From assembly GCA_001804125.1 (NCBI GenBank), contig MHFI01000037.1:6877-42257 (forward strand): 35,381 nt of DNA. Direction: 5' to 3'. The notes under the pieces are model-generated. The model was not told the origin of the DNA, ran no database searches, and was given only the letters and a program-made list of their open reading frames with translations. Shown piece by piece: positions 1-7,843 of the stretch (within the stretch, counting starts at the first letter, position 1; each line of letters begins with the position of its first letter). The stretch is from Omnitrophica bacterium RIFCSPHIGHO2_02_FULL_51_18. GTDB taxonomy: Bacteria > Omnitrophota > Gorgyraeia > 2-02-FULL-51-18. Position numbers and translations under genes: made by a program.

Positions 1-41
1 TTGCCGTAGAAAAGGATGCCCAGTTCCCGGAGAAGCAAAAG

Positions 42-1253
42 TTGAGCGGAGAGCGTGACAAACCCATAGAGGAAGAAAAGAACTCCCAAAACTCTCCCAG
101 GGCTCAAACGAAGCTCGCAAAGCACGTCGGCAATTTACCTCTTTTGATTTCCATTATTCTATCGGGTTTCATCGCGCTTGTCCTTTCATTTCCTCTTTTT
201 TTCACCACAAAACCCGGGGAGCTTCTTGCGGCCAAGTTTGTGTGGATCGGCTTTATAGGTCTGGCAAGCTTCCGCGTTTTCGTCACCGGACGCGTCTCAA
301 GATGGCGCTCGGTTTTCTTCATGATCCTCGCCTGGGCATTCATTCTCGAATTTAAATCCGCGCTCGTCGGACTCGCCGGCAGCGCATGGATCACGAAAGA
401 CGTTCAGGAAGTCCCCTACTGCCATATCGCGATAAGCTCCACCCTTTTAAATCACCTGCACGGCCAGTATCTGGCAATCACGAGCGGAAATTTTCTAAAG
501 TGGTCACCGCTTACGGCCGGCGCTTTTTTCTGGCTTTTAGCCACGCTTTCCATCGGGCAAGGCTGGTGCTCGTGGGCATGTTTTTACGGGGGGCTGGACA
601 CGACATTCACGAAACTCGTGAAAAAACCGATCCTTAAGCTTTATCATTTGCCCCGCTCTTTAAGGGATTTTTCGCTCGCCCTTTTAATCGCGGTCGTTCT
701 CTTCTCATTCGCAAGGTCCGAACCCTCTTATTGTCTGTGGCTTTGCCCGCTTAAAATCACGACAGGATTCCTCGACCCCAATACGCTTATCCGCCGGATG
801 CAATTCTCAAGCTTCGCCATCTTGGGTATCCTTTTTATTATCTTGATTCCGCTTTTCATAAAAAAACGCGCCTTTTGCACGTTCCTTTGCCCCTTTGGCG
901 CCTGGCAGGCGCTGGTCGGCCGTATCAACCCCTTCAAAGTCACGATCAATGCCGATACCTGTACGCTCTGCCAGCAATGCATGAAGGTTTGCCCCGTCTA
1001 CGCGATCAGCCCCGAAGGCGTGGAAAAACACGAAGTGTCCTCGTACTGCAACCGCTGCGGCGATTGTTTCGACGCATGCCCCACAGGAGCCATTCACTAC
1101 TCGTTCGGGAGCGGGCATTTGTCCGGATCCATCCTGCCGCGGGTTTTCTTTCTCATCTCCGCATGGCTCGTCGGCGGCTCCGTCTCGCTTCTTTTTGTGC
1201 CCGCCGCGCTCGTGCGGCTGACCCACTGGATAAATCTTTTTTTTCACGGATAA
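42..1253 (+). CDS. NapH/NosR-type membrane polyferredoxin
   Basis: This is a polytopic inner-membrane iron-sulfur protein that probably passes electrons between the membrane and a periplasmic or cytoplasmic partner. Several hydrophobic segments (first near residue 30) alternate with CxxxC-type motifs at about residues 174-180 (WCSWACF), 229-235 (YCLWLCP) and 279-285 (CTFLCPFGAW), typical of NapH/NosR/MauN proteins. Two [4Fe-4S] ferredoxin motifs follow: CTLCQQCMKVCP near residue 307 and CNRCGDCFDACP near residue 336. A last membrane segment closes the protein. The chosen start is TTG at 42, with GGAG nine bases upstream. However, the frame is open without a stop back to base 3, so the true start may lie outside the window and the protein may be longer. 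It is followed after 6 nt by a DsbD/TauE-like gene, probably in one operon. The family is clear; the physiological partner is unknown. Confidence 0.8.
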   Translation: MSGERDKPIEEEKNSQNSPRAQTKLAKHVGNLPLLISIILSGFIALVLSFPLFFTTKPGELLAAKFVWIGFIGLASFRVFVTGRVSRWRSVFFMILAWAFILEFKSALVGLAGSAWITKDVQEVPYCHIAISSTLLNHLHGQYLAITSGNFLKWSPLTAGAFFWLLATLSIGQGWCSWACFYGGLDTTFTKLVKKPILKLYHLPRSLRDFSLALLIAVVLFSFARSEPSYCLWLCPLKITTGFLDPNTLIRRMQFSSFAILGILFIILIPLFIKKRAFCTFLCPFGAWQALVGRINPFKVTINADTCTLCQQCMKVCPVYAISPEGVEKHEVSSYCNRCGDCFDACPTGAIHYSFGSGHLSGSILPRVFFLISAWLVGGSVSLLFVPAALVRLTHWINLFFHG

Positions 1254-1259
1254 CGCGCG

Positions 1260-1883
1260 ATGCTGGTCCAAATATTAACGGAAGGATTTTCGCTCGGCGC
1301 CTCCACGGGAGTCCTGTGTCTCGGAACCTGCGCGCCGTTTTTGGTGCCGTATCTCATGATGGGAGCGCGTCCGAATCTCAAGGAAAACGCGCCGCTGGTC
1401 ATTCAATTTTTCCTGGGCCGGTTTCTGGCTTATTTTTTATTCGGAATGTGCGCCGGATGGATCGGCGGGGAAATCCGGCCGCACCTTTCCGCCAACCTCC
1501 GAAGCGCGACGCTGATAGCAACATCCGCTTTCATGATTTTCTTCGCGCTCACGCAGAAATTCCCCAAGCGTTTCTGCTTTTTTGCGGGCGGCGCCAAACC
1601 CCTGAAGCTCCGAGCGCCGTTCCTGCTGGGACTTCTGCTGGGGCTCAACATTTGCCCGCCTTTTTTGGTAGGAATGGCGCGGCTTCTTGAGATCGGGAAC
1701 CTATGGTTTGGCGCGTTATTTTTTACGGCCTTTTTCGTTTCCAGTTCTTTTTACCTTCTGCCTTTGTTCGCGGTGTCGCCTTTCATTTCGAGCGACCGCC
1801 TTAAGAATGTCGGGTTCCTTGCGTCTCTATTGGTAGGCGGGTGGTTTCTTTTGACGGGCGTTTTCGCGCTTCTATCGGCGTAA
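1260..1883 (+). CDS. DsbD/UreH-like (TauE/SafE superfamily) membrane protein
   Basis: This 207-residue integral membrane protein has about six hydrophobic segments. Two internal repeats each carry a Cys-Pro type motif: GTCAPFLVPY near residue 22 and GLNICPPF near residue 130. This is the pattern of the DsbD_2/UreH-like domain, whose members move reducing equivalents or metal ions across the membrane. A cysteine in each half suggests thiol-disulfide electron transfer, as in CcdA/DsbD. This is inference; proteins with this fold are often annotated only as sulfite exporter TauE/SafE. The ATG lies 6 nt after the polyferredoxin stop, so translation is probably coupled. The pairing suggests a small redox relay, perhaps for cofactor or metal-centre assembly. 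The gene ends at a bidirectional terminator. Confidence 0.7.
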   Translation: MLVQILTEGFSLGASTGVLCLGTCAPFLVPYLMMGARPNLKENAPLVIQFFLGRFLAYFLFGMCAGWIGGEIRPHLSANLRSATLIATSAFMIFFALTQKFPKRFCFFAGGAKPLKLRAPFLLGLLLGLNICPPFLVGMARLLEIGNLWFGALFFTAFFVSSSFYLLPLFAVSPFISSDRLKNVGFLASLLVGGWFLLTGVFALLSA

Positions 1884-1911
1884 ATAAAAGTCTTAAATTA
1901 AAATAAAAGTA

Positions 1912-1933
1912 AAAGGGTCCAACTTGACCCTTT
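1912..1933. terminator. Bidirectional rho-independent terminator
   Basis: An 8-bp perfect stem (AAAGGGTC / GACCCTTT) with a 6-nt loop lies between two converging genes. It is followed by GTTTTGT on the plus strand and by TTTTACTTTTATTTT on the minus strand. It should stop the plus-strand pair ending at 1883 and the minus-strand truA ending at 1963. Confidence 0.85.
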
Positions 1934-1962
1934 GTTTTGTCTGTTTTTGTTTCACTTTTGTT

Positions 1963-2709
1963 TTAGTATGTCACTTTTACGAGCGTCAAACCGTGCGGTT
2001 TAGCGGTAGGGCCGGCTAGCTTACGGTCTTTCGAAAGAAGAATTTCCGAGACGCGCTTGGGCGTCATCTTACCGCGGCCCACTTCGATCAGAGTCCCAAC
2101 GATAATCCGGACCATCTGTTTCAGGAAACCATCGGCCTGGACCGTGATACGGATGAGTTGCTTTCGCTTCACGACGCTGATTTTCTTAAGGGTCCGTACA
2201 TAGTTTTTTTCAGGTTCTTCATTGTTGCAGAAGGAGCGGAAGTCATATCTCCCTTTCAAGTGCCCTGCCGCACGGCTCATCCGGCGCGCGTTTAAGGCAA
2301 AGGGATGCCATAACACATACGGCGCCTCAAAGAGAGGCCTGGTGGAACTCTGCCAGATATCATAACGGTAAATCTTGGATTTGGCCTGAAACCTCGCATG
2401 AAAACCGGCGTGGACGGTTTTGGCGGAATGAACGAGTATATCTCTGGGAAGGTAGAAATTAAGCGCCTTTTTTATCTTGAGGTCGCCCAGCCCGGACTTT
2501 ATCTTGAAATGGGCCGCAAACCCCAAGGCATGCACGCCGCTGTCGGTGCGGGAGCTTCCTATAATAGGCGTGGGAACCTTAAAGAACTGAGCGAGGATCT
2601 TCTCAAAGACTTCCTGGAGGGTCTTGCCTGTTCGTTGGCTCTGCCAGCCTTCGTAGCGGGTGCCGTCAAAGGCGATGATGAGTTTGACCGTGCGCCACCG
2701 AAGTGTCAT
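1963..2709 (-). CDS. truA: tRNA pseudouridine(38-40) synthase TruA
   Basis: The enzyme isomerises uridines 38-40 in the tRNA anticodon stem to pseudouridine. The N-terminal KLIIAFDGTRYEGWQ block and the catalytic loop SSRTDSGVHA (nucleophile Asp56) are diagnostic. The QADGFLKQMVRIIVGTLIEVGRG block near residues 190-214 is also standard. The length of 248 residues is usual. The start codon is unusual in origin: the ATG at 2709 lies in the outer edge (GTCAT on the plus strand) of an intergenic palindromic repeat, and no other good start is visible before the first conserved strand. It is probably the last gene of the unit running from glgC or leuB, and it ends at the bidirectional terminator. 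Confidence 0.95.
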   Translation of the reverse strand: MTLRWRTVKLIIAFDGTRYEGWQSQRTGKTLQEVFEKILAQFFKVPTPIIGSSRTDSGVHALGFAAHFKIKSGLGDLKIKKALNFYLPRDILVHSAKTVHAGFHARFQAKSKIYRYDIWQSSTRPLFEAPYVLWHPFALNARRMSRAAGHLKGRYDFRSFCNNEEPEKNYVRTLKKISVVKRKQLIRITVQADGFLKQMVRIIVGTLIEVGRGKMTPKRVSEILLSKDRKLAGPTAKPHGLTLVKVTY

Positions 2710-2786
2710 CTCGAGTCCCGCCGAATGGCGGGACGAGAGATCCCATCACACGACTTGATGAGATTTCTCGCTTCGCTCGAAATGAC
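2705..2786. repeat. Intergenic palindromic repeat, copy 1 (with nested 18-nt palindrome)
   Basis: The outer arms read GTCATCTCGAG and CTCGAAATGAC. Inner arms CGAGAGATC and GATTTCTCG surround a short centre. In the left arm an 18-nt palindrome (TCCCGCC-GAAT-GGCGGGA) is inserted between two copies of CGAG. The same insertion point is used in the copy at 14503. Repeat-like sequence (TTCGCAATGAC on the plus strand) continues just right of it, at about 2823-2833, inside the end of asd. The left edge supplies the truA start codon. Confidence 0.85.
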
Positions 2787-2803
2787 AACTAGGAACATTG
2801 TTC

Positions 2804-3853
2804 TTACTTGTTCTGCTCGGGGTTCGCAATGACAACATCACGGCGTCCGATCAGTATCTCCGCGATCTGGATGGCGTTCAAAGCCGCGCCTTTCCTCAAT
2901 TGATCGCCGGCGACAAACAAGCACAGGCCTTTGGGATTTGAGATATCCAGCCGGATGCGGCCGACCAGAACATCATCCTGGCCGCTGGCCTCAAGAGGCA
3001 TAGGAAAGTTGTTCTTCTCGCGGTCATCGACGATTTTGACGCCGGGCGCGTTCGCTAAAACCTCACGGATCTCCTGAAGCTCCGGAACCTTCGCGAGCTC
3101 AAGTGTAATTGACTCGGAATGGGCCCTAAAAATAGGGACACGGACACTCGTCGGAACCACCTTGATCCTTTCACTGTGAAAAATCTTCTTGGTCTCCTGG
3201 ACCATTTTGATCTCTTCCTCGTTATAACCCTCATCCTTAATGGCGCTGTTGTGGGAAAAAAGATTAAAGGCGATCTGGTGCGGGAATATTTCCTTCTTGG
3301 CGGGCCGGCCGGCAAGCACGTCGCGCGTCTGGTCTTCGAGCTCCTTCATGGCCTTCGCGCCGGCCCCCGACGCCGCCTGATACGTGGACACGATGATCCG
3401 CTTGATCCGGTGGGTCTTGTGAATCGGATAAATCGGGACCAGCATGATAATCGTCGAGCAGTTGGGATTGGCGATAATACCCTGGTGTTTCTTGATGTCC
3501 TTCGGGTTGATTTCCGGAATCACGAGCGGCACCTCGGGATCCGTGCGGTAGGCGCTCGTGTTGTCTATCACGACTGCACCTTCTTTGACGGCTATGGGCG
3601 TAAATTTCTTGGAAATCAGGCCGCCGGCGCTCGCCAGCACAATATCGATATCCCTAAAGGAATCTTCCTTCAGCTCCTGAACGGGGATATCCTGGCCGTG
3701 AAACCGGTAGATTTTGCCGACGGACCTTGCCGACGCCAGGAGTACAAGTCTTTTGACGGGAAAATTCCTCTGCTCGAGGATCTTCAGCATCTCCTCGCCG
3801 ACGGCGCCCGTGGCGCCCATGATCGCTACGTTGTACTTGGATTTCTTTCTCAT
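2804..3853 (-). CDS. asd: Aspartate-semialdehyde dehydrogenase
   Basis: This cytoplasmic enzyme reduces aspartyl-4-phosphate to aspartate semialdehyde with NADPH, at the branch point for lysine/diaminopimelate, threonine and methionine. The NADP-binding GATGAVGEEML is at residues 13-23. The catalytic Cys132 lies in NPNCSTI, and the QAASGAGAKAMKELE and VPTSVRVP blocks are present. The length of 349 residues is slightly above the usual 330-340 because of a tail (DVVIANPEQNK) that reads through repeat-like DNA at the 3' end. The start ATG overlaps the leuB stop by 4 nt (ATGA), indicating translational coupling. The identification is secure. Confidence 0.95.
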   Translation of the reverse strand: MRKKSKYNVAIMGATGAVGEEMLKILEQRNFPVKRLVLLASARSVGKIYRFHGQDIPVQELKEDSFRDIDIVLASAGGLISKKFTPIAVKEGAVVIDNTSAYRTDPEVPLVIPEINPKDIKKHQGIIANPNCSTIIMLVPIYPIHKTHRIKRIIVSTYQAASGAGAKAMKELEDQTRDVLAGRPAKKEIFPHQIAFNLFSHNSAIKDEGYNEEEIKMVQETKKIFHSERIKVVPTSVRVPIFRAHSESITLELAKVPELQEIREVLANAPGVKIVDDREKNNFPMPLEASGQDDVLVGRIRLDISNPKGLCLFVAGDQLRKGAALNAIQIAEILIGRRDVVIANPEQNK

Positions 3854-4920
3854 GCCAGCGCGCCCACCACCAGATTCCCAACCTCATCCGTGCCATAACC
3901 CATCTTGCCGGCCGAAAGAGATTTTAATTTATTTTTTGTAATCGTCATCACGGCGTTTTCAACCTGCGCGGCGCTCTCCGATTCACCGAGGCTGTCGAGC
4001 ATCATGCCTCCCGCGCAAATGGCCGCCAAAGGATTAATCACGTTCTTGCCCGTGTATTTTGGCGCGGAGCCGCCGATAGGTTCAAACATCGAAACGCCCT
4101 CCGGATTCAGGTTCCCGCCCGCCGCGATTCCCATGCCTCCCTGGATCATCGCCCCAAGATCCGTGATGATGTCGCCGAACATGTTGTCGGTCACGATCAC
4201 GTCAAACCATTCGGGATTTTTCACCATCCACATGCAGGTGGCGTCCACGTGCGCGTAATCGGTCTGGACGTCCGGGTATTCCTTGGCGACTTCATTGAAC
4301 ACGCGCCACCAGAGGTCATGCGCATACGTCAGCACGTTCGTCTTGGCGCAAAGCATCAGTTTCTTCCTTTTATTGCGCTTGCGGGTAAATTCAAACGCAT
4401 AGCGGACGCAGCGCTCGACGCCTTTTCTCGTATTGCGGGAGACCTGGATCGCAATTTCATTCTTCTTGCCTTTATTGATAAATTTGCCCTCGCCGACGTA
4501 AAGTCCCTCGTTATTTTCGCGCACGACGACAAAATCGATCTCGTCGGGGCCTTTATCGCGAAGCGGCGTCCAAACACCCGGATAAAGTTTCACGGGGCGA
4601 AGATTGATGTACTGCTCGAGATCAAAACGGATTTTTAGCAGAAGTCCTTTCTCTAAGATCCCTGGTTTCACATCGGGATGGCCCACGGCGCCCAGAAGAA
4701 TCGCGTCAAATTTTTTAAGGCCGGCTGCTTCTTTATCAGTCAAAACTTTTCCGGTTTTGAGATACCTCTCCCCGCCGAAGTCAAAGTGCGTCAGCTCCAG
4801 CTTAAAACCGTTTTTCTTGGAAACAGTGTCCAAGACTTTCAGTGCTTCGCGAATCACCTCGGGGCCGGTTCCGTCGCCCGGAATGACGGCGATTTTGTAA
4901 TTTCTATTGTTACTCTTCAT
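3850..4920 (-). CDS. leuB: 3-isopropylmalate dehydrogenase
   Basis: The enzyme performs NAD-dependent oxidative decarboxylation of 3-isopropylmalate in leucine synthesis. Visible signatures are IPGDGTGPEV near the N-terminus, INLRPVKLYPG (substrate-binding arginines), RENNEGLYVGEG, and the metal-binding VTDNMFGDIITD block. The NAD-specific loop GGSAPKYTGKNVINP follows. I prefer the ATG at 4920, because GGGGA lies 10 nt upstream; the ATG at 4929 sits directly on that sequence and is a poorer start. The length is 356 residues. It is coupled to asd by a 4-nt overlap. No leuA, leuC or leuD gene is nearby. The sequence is of the archaeal/actinobacterial-like LeuB type, and a related beta-decarboxylating dehydrogenase such as homoisocitrate or tartrate dehydrogenase cannot be fully excluded. 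Confidence 0.85.
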   Translation of the reverse strand: MKSNNRNYKIAVIPGDGTGPEVIREALKVLDTVSKKNGFKLELTHFDFGGERYLKTGKVLTDKEAAGLKKFDAILLGAVGHPDVKPGILEKGLLLKIRFDLEQYINLRPVKLYPGVWTPLRDKGPDEIDFVVVRENNEGLYVGEGKFINKGKKNEIAIQVSRNTRKGVERCVRYAFEFTRKRNKRKKLMLCAKTNVLTYAHDLWWRVFNEVAKEYPDVQTDYAHVDATCMWMVKNPEWFDVIVTDNMFGDIITDLGAMIQGGMGIAAGGNLNPEGVSMFEPIGGSAPKYTGKNVINPLAAICAGGMMLDSLGESESAAQVENAVMTITKNKLKSLSAGKMGYGTDEVGNLVVGALA

Positions 4921-4950
4921 AACAAACATTTCCCCGCTATTTTAAACTCC

Positions 4951-5032
4951 GTCATCCTGAGCGAAGCGAAGGATCTCGCTTTTGAGATTCTTCGTCGCCA
5001 GCCATGAAACTTGGCGGGCTCCTCAGAATGAC
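4951..5032. repeat. Intergenic palindromic repeat, copy 2 (with nested mini-palindrome)
   Basis: The outer arms are GTCATCCTGAG and CTCAGAATGAC, with inner GATCTCGC/GAGATTCTTCG. The right arm is interrupted at about 4998-5020 by a GC-rich mini-palindrome. Its reverse complement (CCCGCCAAG..TCATGGC) closely resembles the hairpin at 23719-23741. Confidence 0.8.
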
Positions 5033-5043
5033 GGTTTGGGTTT

Positions 5044-5067
5044 GATCCCCGCCTGCGCGGGGATGAC
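5044..5067. repeat. Short GC-rich palindrome (GATCCCCGC...GCGGGGATGAC)
   Basis: The 8-bp arms ATCCCCGC and GCGGGGAT surround a CT-containing centre. It lies directly downstream of repeat copy 2 and just before the thiG 3' end. It belongs to a common class of dispersed bacterial intergenic hairpins and could also act as a weak mRNA-stabilising or terminating hairpin. Confidence 0.7.
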
Positions 5068-5075
5068 ACCCTATG

Positions 5076-5864
5076 CTACTCTATCCCCATGCCCACGAGG
5101 CCTGTGACGGGGCTCGAGGCATTGGCATATTTTTTCTTTTCCATGCGCCCCGCCTCATAGGCCAGGCGGCCGGCGATCACGGCCTGCTTCATGGCCTCGG
5201 CCATCTTGACGGGGTCCTTGGCCGCCGCGATCGCGGTGTTCATGAGAACCCCGTCCGCGCCAAGCTCCATCGCAATCGCCGCATCCGACGCAGTGCCAAC
5301 CCCCGCATCGACAATCACCGGCACTTTCACTTTTTCCAGAATAAGCTCGATATTGAGCCTGTTTAAAATCCCCTGCCCCGAACCGATCGGCGCCGCCAAG
5401 GGCATCACGCACGCCGCGCCCGCCTCCTCAAGTTTTTTTGCCATGATCGGGTCATCGGTCGTGTAAGGCATCACGATAAACCCTTCCTTTACAAGCTCCC
5501 GGGTCGCCTCCAAAAGCGCCATCGTGTCGGGCATCAACGTTTTCTCATCGCCGATCACTTCAAGCTTCACGAGATTCGAAAGCCCTGCGGCCCACCCCAA
5601 ACGCGCGGCACGAACCGCTTCTTCCTTGGTGTAGCAACCGGCCGTGTTCGGCAATAAAATATATTTCTTGGGATCAATCGCGTCTAAAAGCGACTCTCTC
5701 GTACGGTCAAGGTTCACGCGGCGCACGGCGACAGTCACCATTTGAGCGCCGGACGCCTCAAGCGCGAGCCGCATTTGGGCAAAACTTGCGTACTTGCCGG
5801 TGCCGACGATTAAGCGGGACTTGAGTTCAATATCCCCTATCTTCAGCGCGCTAATCGGCCTCAA
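5076..5864 (-). CDS. thiG: Thiazole synthase ThiG
   Basis: ThiG assembles the thiazole phosphate of thiamine from 1-deoxyxylulose 5-phosphate, dehydroglycine and ThiS-thiocarboxylate. This is a TIM-barrel protein of 262 residues, which is normal. The Schiff-base lysine is Lys100 in [41 protein letters not shown] and [11 protein letters not shown] (phosphate-binding loops) are all present. The start is TTG at 5864: it follows AAAGGAG by 6 nt, and this ribosome-binding site lies inside the last codons of glgC, giving a 14-nt overlap. No thiS, thiF, thiH or thiO gene is in the window, so the partners must be elsewhere. Pairing with glgC looks like operon convenience rather than shared function. 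Confidence 0.95.
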   Translation of the reverse strand: MRPISALKIGDIELKSRLIVGTGKYASFAQMRLALEASGAQMVTVAVRRVNLDRTRESLLDAIDPKKYILLPNTAGCYTKEEAVRAARLGWAAGLSNLVKLEVIGDEKTLMPDTMALLEATRELVKEGFIVMPYTTDDPIMAKKLEEAGAACVMPLAAPIGSGQGILNRLNIELILEKVKVPVIVDAGVGTASDAAIAMELGADGVLMNTAIAAAKDPVKMAEAMKQAVIAGRLAYEAGRMEKKKYANASSPVTGLVGMGIE

Positions 5865-7077
5865 CGACAGCTCCTTTTTCGACCACCACGATGCCTTTGG
5901 GCGTCACGGTGAATTTTTTCCTGTCTTTTTCAAGCTCATATCCGATACGCGCATTGGGCATCACTTTGACGTGCTTATCAATGATCGCGTTCTTAATTTT
6001 CGCATAGCGTCCGACATCCACGCCTTCCAGCAGAAGGGAATTTTCAACCTCGGCATAGCTATTCACGCGCACATTCGGCGACAAAATAGAGCCCTGAACC
6101 ATGCCCCCCGAGACAATGCCCCCATCCGCCACGAGGGAATCGAGCGCCTCGCCGCGGCGGCCCCCGAAAACCTGCGCAAACACAAACTTTGCAGGCGGAT
6201 ACTGAAGCTGATACGTCCGGATCGGCCATTCGCGGTCGTAGAGATTGAAGTGCGGGCTTACCTGCACGAGGTCCATATTCGCCTCGTAATAGGCGTCCAA
6301 AGTCCCCACGTCGCGCCAGTAAAGCACTTCTTTGTTATTCAAATCCACAAACTGGAACGCGACAATCTTTCTTTTTCCCTTTTGTATCATCTGTGGAATG
6401 ATGTTTTTTCCGAAATCATGCGCGGTGTCCTTGTGCGCGTCCTCTTTCAGTTCTTCCTCGAGCGCTTTGCGGTCAAAAATATAAATACCCATCGAGCCGT
6501 AAATGCTCTCTGCATCGCCGGGAATCGTCTTGGGGGCCTTTGGCTTTTCCTCGAAACCTATCACGTTATTCGACTCGTCGACCTCAATGACGCCCACGCT
6601 CGATCCTTCTTCCTTCGGGACTGGGACCACGCCGATCGTGAGGTCCGCGGAGGACTGACGGTGGCGGTCCAGCATCAATTTGTAATTCATTTTATAAATG
6701 TGATCGCCGGCGAGAATCAAAACTTGATCGGGATTTTCAATTTGAATCGAATACAAATTTTGATAAATCGAATCGGCGGTGCCCTGGTACCAATGCTCGT
6801 CGATTCTTTGCTGTGCCGGGACCACGTCGACGTATTCGCCGACTTCGGAGGCCAACACGTTCCAGCCCATGCGGATATGCCGCGCCAGCGAAAGTGACTT
6901 GTACTGCACGAGGATGTGAATGCGGCGGATGCCGGAATTGACGCAATTCGACAGGGTGAAATCGATGATACGGTAAATCCCGCCAAAAGGCACGGCGGGC
7001 TTGGCCCTGTCCTTTGTTAAAGGATGAAGACGCTCGCCCTTACCGCCCGCCATTACAAATGTCAGAAGTTTTTTCAT
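5851..7077 (-). CDS. glgC: Glucose-1-phosphate adenylyltransferase
   Basis: The enzyme makes ADP-glucose from ATP and glucose 1-phosphate, the committed step of bacterial glycogen synthesis. The N-terminal nucleotidyltransferase domain has [21 protein letters not shown] and [21 protein letters not shown] and the glucose-phosphate site FEEKPKAPK follow. The C-terminal third has the hexapeptide left-handed beta-helix pattern that carries allosteric sites in this family. At 408 residues it is of normal length. A good promoter lies just upstream (7119-7147). Its 3' end overlaps thiG by 14 nt. No glgA or glgB gene is present in the window. Confidence 0.95.
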   Translation of the reverse strand: MKKLLTFVMAGGKGERLHPLTKDRAKPAVPFGGIYRIIDFTLSNCVNSGIRRIHILVQYKSLSLARHIRMGWNVLASEVGEYVDVVPAQQRIDEHWYQGTADSIYQNLYSIQIENPDQVLILAGDHIYKMNYKLMLDRHRQSSADLTIGVVPVPKEEGSSVGVIEVDESNNVIGFEEKPKAPKTIPGDAESIYGSMGIYIFDRKALEEELKEDAHKDTAHDFGKNIIPQMIQKGKRKIVAFQFVDLNNKEVLYWRDVGTLDAYYEANMDLVQVSPHFNLYDREWPIRTYQLQYPPAKFVFAQVFGGRRGEALDSLVADGGIVSGGMVQGSILSPNVRVNSYAEVENSLLLEGVDVGRYAKIKNAIIDKHVKVMPNARIGYELEKDRKKFTVTPKGIVVVEKGAVVEAD

Positions 7078-7118
7078 TTAACCGGTTGACTTAACTGAAG
7101 ATTGAGAGAAAGGCTATC

Positions 7119-7147
7119 ATTATAGAATGGCCGGATTTTATTGGCAA
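7119..7147 (-). promoter_or_regulatory. Sigma70-type promoter for glgC
   Basis: On the minus strand the -35 TTGCCA (7142-7147) is separated by 17 nt from a consensus -10 TATAAT (7119-7124). The glgC ATG follows about 40 nt downstream. The -35 overlaps the last codons of the upstream ABC ATPase gene, so the peptide importer unit probably ends here and glgC begins a new transcript. Confidence 0.75.
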
Positions 7148-7839
7148 GCGGATTTGAAAATGAGTTTTTCGACCACGCGGCCGTCTTTCATCACGACGAC
7201 ACGGTCGCTCATGTGGCGCACCACCCTCAAATCGTGCGAGATAAATAGATAGCTGATTTTCTTCTCTTTCTGGAGCTTCAGAAAAAGGTTCAAGACCTGC
7301 ATTTGCACGATCACGTCCAGCGACGAAACAGGCTCATCACAAATAATGAGCTCCGGCCCAAGACTCAGCGCCCGCGCGACCGCCACCCGCTGGCACTCGC
7401 CGCCGCTCATCTGGCGCGGCAACCTTCCCAAGAACTCCCCCGAGAGCTCAACGCTGATTAATAATTCCTCGAGTTTTTCATCGACGGAGAAAATACCTTC
7501 CGGCCGGTGCACCAAAAAAGGCTCCCTTAAGATCTCCCTGACCGTCATCCTCGGATTCAGGGAAAGTGCGGGATGCTGAAACACCACTTGGATTTTTTTT
7601 CTGAATTCCCTCCACTCCCGCACACCGAAACTTTTTACATCGGCGCCTTTAAAAAAGATTTCTCCGCTATCCGCGGGTAAAAGCCCCAAAATCAATTTCG
7701 CAAGCGTTGATTTTCCCGAGCCCGATTCCCCGACAACCCCGACGGTTTCGCCGGTCCCGATGGATAAACACACATCCTCCACGGCGTTGGCCCGCATGCC
7801 TTTAAAACGTTTTTTAAGATTTCTGGCTTCTAAAATCAT
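7138..7839 (-). CDS. Oligopeptide ABC transporter ATPase (OppF/DppF type)
   Basis: One of two ATPases powering the peptide importer encoded at 7138-12123. The Walker A is GESGSGKST near residues 37-45, and the Q-loop is VVFQHP. The ABC signature is MSGGECQR, the Walker B is LIICDEPVSSLD, and the switch His is in FISHD. DPx-rich Q-loop context (PALSLNPRMTV) is typical of OppF/DppF. At 233 residues it lacks the C-terminal oligopeptide-transporter extension found in many longer family members. It starts 4 nt after the OppD-like stop and is the last gene of the cluster. Confidence 0.9.
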   Translation of the reverse strand: MILEARNLKKRFKGMRANAVEDVCLSIGTGETVGVVGESGSGKSTLAKLILGLLPADSGEIFFKGADVKSFGVREWREFRKKIQVVFQHPALSLNPRMTVREILREPFLVHRPEGIFSVDEKLEELLISVELSGEFLGRLPRQMSGGECQRVAVARALSLGPELIICDEPVSSLDVIVQMQVLNLFLKLQKEKKISYLFISHDLRVVRHMSDRVVVMKDGRVVEKLIFKSACQ

Positions 7840-7843
7840 TTTT

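Noticed and set aside
875-1690. Open frame of 271 codons spanning the first two plus-strand genes
   Set aside because: It overlaps both real genes in another frame and is Arg/Pro-rich with no motif.
5794-6897. Long plus-strand open frame (367 codons) opposite glgC
   Set aside because: It is a shadow of glgC; the His/Arg/Val-rich product shows no recognisable domain.
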